Assembly: GCA_045106685.1 (NCBI GenBank)
Contig: JBGCFB010000104.1
Coordinates: forward strand, 1-17,986
Direction: 5' to 3'
DNA from: JAUIGE01 sp045106685
GTDB taxonomy: Bacteria; Bacteroidota; Bacteroidia; J057
DNA: 17,986 nt
Part shown: one piece after another, positions 1-5,869 of the stretch
How the letters are laid out: each line of letters starts with the position of its first letter
Position numbering within the stretch: position 1 is the stretch's first letter
Translations under genes and position numbers: made by a program
Notes under the pieces: generated by a model
The model's database searches: none
Seen by the model: the letters and a program-made list of their open reading frames with translations, nothing else
Told to the model about the DNA's origin: nothing

Positions 1-73
1 GCTTCGCGGCTGCTTATGACAAGTTTTTGGAACACGTTGACTTCCAGGTATATACACAACGTTTGTTACTTGC

Positions 74-254
74 TGTTGCCAAAGGCAACAATGCTCCGGA
101 GGAGCATTTGGTCGGTAGCCGATGAATCTCATCGGTGTTTCCGCTCCGGAGGAGCGGTCCTCTGAATGTGTCGCTCCTCTGGAGCTCAAACATGGAGAAG
201 CCATGATGATCTACCAACCTTAAGCTCCTCTGGAGCTTTTCCGCCAAGACGGAA
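74..254. repeat. Cluster of REP-like small hairpins
   Basis: Four perfect 17-base hairpins with 7-bp stems and 3-base loops lie at 74-90 (TGTTGCC AAA GGCAACA), 91-107 (ATGCTCC GGA GGAGCAT), 119-135 (CCGATGA ATC TCATCGG) and 141-157 (CCGCTCC GGA GGAGCGG). They are followed by 173-185 (GCTCC TCT GGAGC, 5-bp stem), 191-205 (CATGG/CCATG), 222-238 (AAGCTCC TCT GGAGCTT, 7-bp stem) and 239-254 (TTCCG/CGGAA). The core GCTCC-NNN-GGAGC occurs four times with loop GGA or TCT. Such GCTCC/GGAGC hairpins resemble dispersed REP-like elements seen between genes in Bacteroidota; this likeness is from general knowledge and was not searched. The weak minus-strand reading frame across 14-289 is made of these repeats and I do not call it a gene. 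Confidence 0.8.
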
Positions 255-360
255 GATGTATAAAGCGTGAGCTTGTCATCATTACACATATTGCAGGAAT
301 AAGCCTGTATTAATACTCGAAATGACAGATTTTTTAAAATTAAAACTGCCCCTCAGCCCC

Positions 361-405
361 ATTCACGGAAAACCGTGAATATCGACGTTCAAGGTTTTCC
401 GTGAA
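361..405. promoter_or_regulatory. Nested inverted repeats upstream of the T9SS gene (possible operator)
   Basis: ATTCACGG (361-368) and CCGTGAAT (373-380) form a perfect 8-bp dyad around AAAA. The left part, TTCACGGAAAACC (362-374), is also the exact reverse complement of GGTTTTCCGTGAA (393-405), giving a second 13-bp inverted repeat around an 18-base spacer. The two pairings exclude each other in RNA. As DNA they amount to one and a half copies of a TTCACGG-AAAA-CCGTGAA site. It sits 59 bases before the ATG of the T9SS gene and has no T-run after it, so it does not look like a terminator. Binding by the neighbouring NarL-type regulator is a guess based on position and symmetry. Confidence 0.5.
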
Positions 406-448
406 CATGCATGTCAGTACAAAGTGGTCCTTTACGTTCGTCACGTAA
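405..448. promoter_or_regulatory. Two further dyads just ahead of the T9SS gene
   Basis: ACATGCATGT (405-414) is a perfect 10-bp palindrome that shares a base with the preceding inverted repeat. TTACGT (432-437) and ACGTAA (443-448) form a second dyad around TCGTC, ending 15 bases before the ATG at 464. No clear TAnnTTTG promoter element is visible in this leader. The sites could be protein-binding sites or mRNA structure; nothing more can be said from the sequence. Confidence 0.35.
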
Positions 449-463
449 TTCAACTTGTTCGAC

Positions 464-2116
464 ATGCTCATATTTCCCAAAAAGATTTTCTCACTGATCG
501 TTTTCGGATTGTTCCTGGTGATCCATGCAGCCCTGGTAGGTCAAGTGCATATGGTGACGATAGGAACGAATGCTGGACCAGGCAGCTTGCGCGCTGCGAT
601 CGATTCTGCCAATGCGCGTCCTGGCCCCGATACCATTACGTTTAGCCTTGCCGGACCACCACCTTTTGTTATTAATACAACCACTCAGCTACCTGATATT
701 ATAGACAGCCTCACAGTTATTGACGCGACCACACAACCGGGTTATGTCTTCGGAAATGTCATTCTTGACGGCATAACTGCAACCGGTTATTATCATGCAT
801 TAGAAGTCATGGAACTTGCCAGCGGCTTTGAATTGTACGGTTTGTATGTCCGCAATTTTCACCATGCAAATCTCTCGGGATCAGGAATTTTTGTAAAAGC
901 AACAGGCGCGATTATAGGCAAGCCAGGCAAGGGGAATATTTTTACAGGGAACCGTCATGGCATCTTGATTGGAGCGCATAGAAGCCGAGGCCTTGCTATT
1001 CAGTCTAATTATGTAGGGATAGAGCCGGACGGCATTACGGTACACTCGAATGCCCGAAACGGGATTTATCTGGCTCCTTATTCTGGCTCGACAGATGGGA
1101 CATTTATAATTGGAGGAAACCGTTTGTTGGGAGAAGGAAATCTGGTTGGCGGTAATGGTTGGTCAAATCTCGGAATCAACGCCAAGGCCATCGTTCAGGG
1201 GAACGATATTGGTACAAATGCAAGCCAAACCCTCAACTGGGGAAACGGCTGGAATATTATCCCAGGCTTTAATCTTAATAATGTCTCAATCAGACGCTAC
1301 ACAGAAAACTCCCTGATCGGAGGCGATTCTCCTGAGTTTGGAAATGTAATTGGATATGGTCGATCAAGTGGCATATTGGTACAAACAACAAAAAATGTCA
1401 CCATCAAGAGCAATATCATTTTTAGAAATGGACAATCAGGAGATGCCGGAATCAATATGTTCACCACCGACAGTATTCTTATTACAAACAACAGCTTTTA
1501 TTGTAATAGTAGCGGAATAAGATTCTCCAGTGCTAACCAGAACAAAGCAGCTCCCATTATTACCACAGCCCTCTCGACAAGCATTATTGGATCAGCCTCT
1601 CCCGGCGACTCTATCGAAGTGTTCGCAGTGGATACCTCAGGCTGTTCCATACTTGCTTGCCAGGGACGCACCTTTCTTGGCGGTACGGTGGCAAATGCTT
1701 CTGGAGCTTGGACGATTAACGGCTCATTCACTTTTGATATCGTAACTGCGATAGCGAGTAACTCCAGCGCGAACCGCAGCTCCCGATTCGCAACATGCCG
1801 CCCATTGGATTATATTTTGGAACAGAAAACACAGCCTGAGTCCCCTTTAGCAGCGAAACAGACTGGGTTTCAATTATTCCCAAACCCTGCGAAGGACGCA
1901 GTAAGTTTCATACTGCCACATGCTGAAAAGTCAGCTGTTTGGCGTTTGAGCATTTTTGCGAGCGATGGAAAAGTAGTTTTGTCAAAACACATAACAACAG
2001 GTCCAGATATAGAAAAGTATTCATTGCCATTGGAGGACTTTATGCCAGGGATTTATCGTGTAAAATTGCAGCATAACAACCAGCGGTATGCTCAGACATT
2101 GTTGATTATTCGGTAG
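464..2116 (+). CDS. Secreted right-handed beta-helix protein with T9SS C-terminal sorting domain
   Basis: This is a 550-residue predicted secreted protein. Residues 1 to about 27 form a signal peptide (positive KK, then a run of I/L/V/F, ending near HAALVGQ). Next is GPGSLRAAIDSAN with PGPDTITF, the opening seen in many parallel beta-helix surface proteins (GSLR-AI-AN...DTI-F). The middle, roughly 100-360, is rich in short G/N/I repeats (GNRHGILIG, NARNGIYL, SSGILV) typical of pectate-lyase-like right-handed beta-helices. The last 83 residues start with FQLFPNPAKDAVSF and end with GIYRVKL...QTLLIIR, a type A T9SS sorting domain. It is therefore probably exported by Sec, then moved across the outer membrane by T9SS and attached to the surface or released. 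No catalytic residues could be assigned. I chose ATG 464 because it starts right at the signal peptide; TTG 455 would add three residues. There is no Shine-Dalgarno sequence. Confidence 0.88.
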   Translation: MLIFPKKIFSLIVFGLFLVIHAALVGQVHMVTIGTNAGPGSLRAAIDSANARPGPDTITFSLAGPPPFVINTTTQLPDIIDSLTVIDATTQPGYVFGNVILDGITATGYYHALEVMELASGFELYGLYVRNFHHANLSGSGIFVKATGAIIGKPGKGNIFTGNRHGILIGAHRSRGLAIQSNYVGIEPDGITVHSNARNGIYLAPYSGSTDGTFIIGGNRLLGEGNLVGGNGWSNLGINAKAIVQGNDIGTNASQTLNWGNGWNIIPGFNLNNVSIRRYTENSLIGGDSPEFGNVIGYGRSSGILVQTTKNVTIKSNIIFRNGQSGDAGINMFTTDSILITNNSFYCNSSGIRFSSANQNKAAPIITTALSTSIIGSASPGDSIEVFAVDTSGCSILACQGRTFLGGTVANASGAWTINGSFTFDIVTAIASNSSANRSSRFATCRPLDYILEQKTQPESPLAAKQTGFQLFPNPAKDAVSFILPHAEKSAVWRLSIFASDGKVVLSKHITTGPDIEKYSLPLEDFMPGIYRVKLQHNNQRYAQTLLIIR

Positions 2117-2265
2117 GCACTAAGTCTCCAATCACTGATCCATCTTACTAAATTGTGGTTTTAGACAAAAAAAGGATAGAAATGAGATTGCTGAGTTATG
2201 ATTAGGGATTTAAGAATTAGTTCCTGCGTCACTAAGCTTACCCGCACCCATTGTATATTTAGAGA

Positions 2266-2916
2266 ATGAACAATATCCGACTTTGCATTGTGGATGATCA
2301 TCCTGTGGTCAGAGAAGGTATCAGGCTGATGCTTGAAAAGGAGCCTGCGATCGACGCTGTTGAAGACTTTGGAGATGGGAATTCATTGTTCACTTTTCTT
2401 GAAAACAATGTTGTCGACATTATTCTGCTTGACATCGAAATGCCTGTTATGAGTGGCCTGGAAGCTTGCCACAAGTTGGTTCAGGAATATCCCGATATTG
2501 GTGTGATCGTGCTCTCCATGCAGCGTGAGATAAGCTTAATCAAGGCGATGTTTCAGGCAGGGGCAAAAGGGTATTTATTAAAAAATGCTGACCGACACGA
2601 AATTCTGTACGCTATTCGCGAAGTACATGCCGGACGCCAATTTGTCGGGAGCGAGGTCGCACAGTTACTCATCGGGACTATCAATGGCGAGGCCACACAT
2701 GGCAATTCACCGTCAATCCCTTCACTGTCAAGGCGAGAAAAAGAGGTGCTAGCGCTTATTGTTAAGGAGTACACGACACGTGAAATCGCCGAAGAGCTTT
2801 CGCTCGGCCCTGACACCATCGAAACTCACCGCAGGCGACTGCTTGATAAATTGCAGGTGCGCAATACTGCCGGCTTAGTGAGAATGTGTTTTGAATATAA
2901 TTTGCTGGGGAAATGA
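2266..2916 (+). CDS. NarL/FixJ-family response regulator (receiver + LuxR HTH)
   Basis: This 216-residue cytoplasmic transcription regulator has the standard two domains. The receiver (about 4-120) shows the acidic pair D10-D11, the phosphoacceptor D56 in LLDIEMPVMSG, S84 at the switch position and K106 in GYLLKN. The LuxR-type helix-turn-helix (about 152-212) has the signature LSRREKEVLALI...REIAEELSL...TIETHRRRLLDKL. All residues needed for phosphorylation are present. Its stop overlaps the start of the downstream histidine kinase by 4 bases (ATGA), so the two are translationally coupled and are almost certainly cognate partners. The start lies 149 bases after the T9SS gene with no terminator visible between them. 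TATATTTA at 2253-2260 resembles the Bacteroidetes -7 box but misses its last G and would give an almost leaderless mRNA, so I do not call it. The targets are unknown. Confidence 0.95.
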   Translation: MNNIRLCIVDDHPVVREGIRLMLEKEPAIDAVEDFGDGNSLFTFLENNVVDIILLDIEMPVMSGLEACHKLVQEYPDIGVIVLSMQREISLIKAMFQAGAKGYLLKNADRHEILYAIREVHAGRQFVGSEVAQLLIGTINGEATHGNSPSIPSLSRREKEVLALIVKEYTTREIAEELSLGPDTIETHRRRLLDKLQVRNTAGLVRMCFEYNLLGK

Positions 2917-4829
2917 GGAGCTTGTGCCTATTTCCCGTCTTTCTTTTTGCATTAGCCTATGGCCAGCTTGGCGACTGGCGAAGCCAGTTCGAATCATGCA
3001 AAGCTGACACGAGCTGCTTTGCAGTGCTGGATAACCTGGCTAATTATTACTCGATCCGAAATACAGACAGCTGCATTTTCTTTGCATCCAATGGGTTGGA
3101 TCTTGCCGAACGCTATGAACGCCCTTTATGGAAAGGTGCTTTTTACTACCAACTAGCAGTTGCGATGCATAATGGCCCCAGAGATTTTGATAGCGCTGTT
3201 TTGTATTGTCACAAAGGGCTGACGAGCCTTGATTCGGCGAAAGAATCTAAACGCAAAAATGTATTGCTTTCCGATATCTATAATTGGATGGGAAATGGTT
3301 TTAAGCGCTTAGAGAAACCGGATTCTGCGGTCTTTTATCTTAACCATTTTGAAAGAATACTCCTCCAGTCTGACATGAAAGAAAGACTCTGGGAAGTGAG
3401 CCGGGCCAAGGCAAGTTTTTATTACGATTATGGCGAATACGAATTGGCAACTCAGTATGCTGAGGATGCTTATACTGGAGCCACGAAAATCCCCAATATC
3501 GATCGTTCTCAGCTTGGCTATGTCTTGTTTTTTGGAGCAAATGCAAGTTTGAGATCTGGGAATGTGGCGCTTTACGAGAAAAATGTAGATCGTATTAGCG
3601 CCCTTTATCATGATGAGGATAAGCCCCTAAACCTGGACGATGAGGCTCCTATGCATTCATCTATGCTGGTGTTTGTCAGTGATATCGATGTGACACATAC
3701 GATTCGCGAGGCCATGCTCAATAGTACGAGGGATAGCAATCTACTTACTGCTGCGACGCATGGAAGCAATCTTATTCTGGCGTATGTCAAGATGGGGAAA
3801 ATTGATAAGGCGATCCCTATTCTTGAAGAAACAGTGATCTTATATGAAAGGCTTAACATGCCAAACAAGGTTTGGTTATGTAAAACCCGTCTCTATGAGT
3901 TTTACAAAAAAGAAGGCGATGTATCCAAGGCTCTTTTGCGATTAGAGGAGGCGAATGTGCTGAGGGACAGTGTCCAAAAAGTGAAAAACCTTGCTAAGAT
4001 GGCAGAGCTTGAACTATCATTTGAAACAGAGAAAAAAACAAAAGAAATCACGCAGAAAACTGTTCAAAGAAACCTCTGGATAGGGAGCTCGGTTGTATTG
4101 GGCCTGGCCGGTATTGTGATCTTTTTTCTCCTTCAAAATCGTCTAAAACTTGCCCGCAAATTGTCTGAGCAACAGCAGCGCGAGGCTGAGCAAAAATTAG
4201 GAATAGCGCATTATGAGGCGATGGTGACAGGGCAAGAACATGAACGCAAGCGAATCGCGCAGGAGCTTCATGACAGTGTTGGAGGAACACTTGCTTCGAT
4301 TAAGGCATATATCGAAGCCATTTTCCAAAACCCTGATAAGCAGGAAGAATTTTATCTCAAATCGAAGTCACTGATCGATAATACCAGCCAGGAAGTAAGG
4401 CGAATCTCACAAGACCTTATGCCGCTAAGCCTGGAGCGTTTAGGTTTGAAAGCTTCAATCAGTGACTTGGTCAGTCAGCTTCAGGATCATGATATTTCCT
4501 GTGAGCTTGAATATGTCGGTGACGACGCAACGTTAAGCAACAAGCAGAATATTCTGATTTTCAGGATCATTCAGGAGCTTTGTAACAATATCCGAAAACA
4601 CGCTCATGCAACGGAAGTGCTTATCCAAGTAATTATTGGAGTGCGCTTTATCGATCTTGTTGTGGAGGATAATGGAGTAGGCTTTGATGTGGATCAAAAT
4701 CATCGGCATGATTCGCGTGGCCTCCAGGGAGTAATTGCCCGAGCCTCGATGCTTGGCTGCACACCCGAAATAGATTCCAGAAAGGGCACAGGAACCAGTG
4801 TGACACTAAGTGCTCCTGTGAAAATCTGA
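2913..4829 (+). CDS. Membrane sensor histidine kinase with periplasmic TPR domain (HisKA_3/HATPase_c)
   Basis: The product is a 638-residue partner kinase of the preceding regulator. Residues 1-17 are a signal peptide (CLFPVFLFALAYG-Q). Residues about 20-365 are helical and TPR-like, with pairs such as YSIRNTDSCIFFASNGLDLA and MGKIDKAIPILEETVILYE, and probably lie in the periplasm. A coiled-coil-like stretch (352-385) leads to one membrane helix at about 388-408 (LWIGSSVVLGLAGIVIFFLL). The HisKA_3 dimerisation domain follows, with phosphoacceptor H453 in RIAQELHDSVGGTLASIK. The ATPase domain has the N-box QELCNNIRKHAHA (N558/N559), VEDNGVGF (D586) and GTGTSV near the end. All catalytic motifs are intact. 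Four cysteines fall in the first 100 residues (C29, C35, C54, C99); disulfides or redox sensing are possible but unproven. The signal sensed is unknown. The gene overlaps its regulator by 4 bases. Confidence 0.94.
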   Translation: MRSLCLFPVFLFALAYGQLGDWRSQFESCKADTSCFAVLDNLANYYSIRNTDSCIFFASNGLDLAERYERPLWKGAFYYQLAVAMHNGPRDFDSAVLYCHKGLTSLDSAKESKRKNVLLSDIYNWMGNGFKRLEKPDSAVFYLNHFERILLQSDMKERLWEVSRAKASFYYDYGEYELATQYAEDAYTGATKIPNIDRSQLGYVLFFGANASLRSGNVALYEKNVDRISALYHDEDKPLNLDDEAPMHSSMLVFVSDIDVTHTIREAMLNSTRDSNLLTAATHGSNLILAYVKMGKIDKAIPILEETVILYERLNMPNKVWLCKTRLYEFYKKEGDVSKALLRLEEANVLRDSVQKVKNLAKMAELELSFETEKKTKEITQKTVQRNLWIGSSVVLGLAGIVIFFLLQNRLKLARKLSEQQQREAEQKLGIAHYEAMVTGQEHERKRIAQELHDSVGGTLASIKAYIEAIFQNPDKQEEFYLKSKSLIDNTSQEVRRISQDLMPLSLERLGLKASISDLVSQLQDHDISCELEYVGDDATLSNKQNILIFRIIQELCNNIRKHAHATEVLIQVIIGVRFIDLVVEDNGVGFDVDQNHRHDSRGLQGVIARASMLGCTPEIDSRKGTGTSVTLSAPVKI

Positions 4830-4885
4830 TGTCGTATTTCCATTGTGTCCCTTCGTTCCCCTCCCCATTTTCCGAAAACTTGCTG

Positions 4886-4963
4886 CTTGATCCTTGATAT
4901 TTGCTACTCTCGAATGGTTGAATAACACACGAGAGTAGCAAGTATTGAGCAGCAAGGATCAAG
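4886..4963. repeat. Long interrupted inverted repeat 3' of the kinase gene
   Basis: Two perfect arms pair in order: CTTGATCCTTG (4886-4896) with CAAGGATCAAG (4953-4963), and TTGCTACTCTCG (4901-4912) with CGAGAGTAGCAA (4930-4941). The end loop is 17 bases and the inner loops are short. The right arm read on the minus strand (4945-4963) matches the sequence after hemG (12056-12074) at 17 of 19 positions, so it belongs to a dispersed extragenic repeat family. It lies between the + strand kinase and the - strand ruvC and may serve as a two-way transcription end, but it has no strong T-run on either side. Confidence 0.7.
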
Positions 4964-5064
4964 TCAGAATAGATTCTAAAGAAACAATTGTAATGAAAGC
5001 GTGAATCAATATGCTCCTGACTATCAGTTATTTATAAAGGTGCGGGCTACTTTGAACTGCCTTG

Positions 5065-5607
5065 CTACTTCTTCCGCCCCGGATTGTCTTTTAGAAAAGC
5101 GCCCCAGTCTTTATAACTTTTTCCGGTTCCAAGTGCATTGTCTTGGTAAAAATGGCAGACTGCCACGGCCAGGCCGTCGGTGGCGTCGAGGTACTTACCT
5201 TGTTTGAAGTTGAGCACTTTTTCGAGCATGCCAGCGACCATTTCCTTGGAGGCATTTCCATTGCCTGTTACGGCCATTTTTATCTTTCTGGGGGCGTATT
5301 CAAATATGGGGAGATCATGTACCAAACCTGCCGCCATCGCTACGCCCTGAGCGCGACCGAGCTTGAGCATTGCTTGGACATTTTTTCCGTGAAAAGGCGC
5401 TTCCAGCGCCATCTCTGTAGGTTTGAACTCCGCCACCAGCGAATTTACCCGATCAAAAATGCGCTTCAGTTTGTCAGGGTGCGTGATTTGCGCTTTCCCC
5501 ATTTTGATCACCCCACAACCCACCAGCGACATACGTTTCCCTTCTATGGAGATAAGCCCATAGCCAGTTATCTGGGTGCCAGGATCGATGCCGAGGATGA
5601 TGCGCAT
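5065..5607 (-). CDS. ruvC: RuvC, crossover junction endodeoxyribonuclease
   Basis: RuvC is the Holliday-junction resolvase that cuts four-way DNA junctions, together with RuvAB, late in recombinational repair in the cytoplasm. The protein is 180 residues, close to the usual 160-190. The family opening ILGIDPGTQITGYGLI carries the first catalytic acid, D8. E69 in MALEAPF, and D141 and D144 in YLDATDGLAVAVCH, complete the acidic tetrad (equivalent to E. coli D7, E66, D138, D141). The DNA-binding region GKNVQAMLKLGRAQGV is also present. The start is the only good ATG directly before the IDPG motif. ruvA and ruvB are not in the window, so the gene stands alone. Upstream it faces a 262-base repeat-rich gap before pheT; no promoter is recognisable there. 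Confidence 0.97.
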   Translation of the reverse strand: MRIILGIDPGTQITGYGLISIEGKRMSLVGCGVIKMGKAQITHPDKLKRIFDRVNSLVAEFKPTEMALEAPFHGKNVQAMLKLGRAQGVAMAAGLVHDLPIFEYAPRKIKMAVTGNGNASKEMVAGMLEKVLNFKQGKYLDATDGLAVAVCHFYQDNALGTGKSYKDWGAFLKDNPGRKK

Positions 5608-5650
5608 TTTTTAATTTGCTGATTTGATCATTTAGTAATTAGTTCAATAA

Positions 5651-5750
5651 TGTGACTCGACGGTGACTGACCTAAATCGACGGTGGCTGATCTGACTCAG
5701 CGGTGGCGGAGCAAAATCGACGGTGGCTGAGCGGAGTCGAAGCCACCGAT
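5651..5750. repeat. 20-base-period tandem array ending in a hairpin
   Basis: Four consecutive 20-base units start at 5651, 5671, 5691 and 5711; each second half is close to CGGTGGCTGA (cggtgactga, cggtggctga, cggtggcgga, cggtggctga). The first halves alternate (gactcga-like, then aaatcga), so the true period is 40 bases: 5651-5690 and 5691-5730 match at about 33 of 40 positions. A fifth 20-base block (5731-5750) carries the inverse copy AGCCACCG (5741-5748), which pairs with CGGTGGCT (5721-5728) as an 8-bp hairpin. It is followed by ATTTTTG, but no + strand gene precedes it. There is no gene in this stretch. Confidence 0.85.
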
Positions 5751-5754
5751 TTTT

Positions 5755-5850
5755 GTGCCTTCGGCACTGTTCCCTTCGGCTACGCTCAGGGAACGGTTTC
5801 ATCATCAAATTCCCTTCGTCTACGCTCAGGGAACGGTTTCATCACCAAAT
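5755..5850. repeat. 40-base direct repeat (two copies) with hairpins
   Basis: The units 5771-5810 and 5811-5850 are identical at 38 of 40 positions (differences at unit positions 9 and 35). Each contains TTCCCT...AGGGAA around a loop rich in TACGCTC; in the first copy GTTCCCT (5769-5775) pairs with AGGGAAC (5788-5794). The core CTTCGGCTACGCTCAGGG resembles the CTTCGACTACGCTCAG extragenic repeats common in Flavobacteria and cyanobacteria (from memory, not searched). Just before it GTGCC TTC GGCAC (5755-5767) forms a small hairpin. Pairing on the minus strand might help end pheT transcripts, since the array begins just beyond the pheT stop. Confidence 0.85.
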
Positions 5851-5869
5851 TAGCTAATTATCAAATCAG

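Noticed and set aside
3..125. An open + strand frame at the left edge ending in TGA at 123-125, possibly the tail of an upstream gene
   Set aside because: About 40 codons, the second half of which is just the hairpin repeats; no family is recognisable and the edge prevents a judgement. The first 45 bases could still be coding.
14..289. A 91-codon minus-strand frame
   Set aside because: It is made almost entirely of the hairpin repeats and resembles no protein family.
455..463. TTG start three codons before ATG 464 for the T9SS gene
   Set aside because: ATG 464 begins a well-formed signal peptide; there is no Shine-Dalgarno sequence to favour TTG.
2253..2260. TATATTTA as the promoter of the response regulator
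   Set aside because: It lacks the final G of the -7 box, has no -33 element, and would leave almost no leader.
4648..4962. A 104-codon minus-strand frame after the kinase gene
   Set aside because: It lies antisense to the ATPase domain and the inverted repeat, with no protein-like features.
5651..5850. CRISPR-like array
   Set aside because: The units are contiguous 20/40-base tandem repeats without unique spacers, and there are no cas genes.
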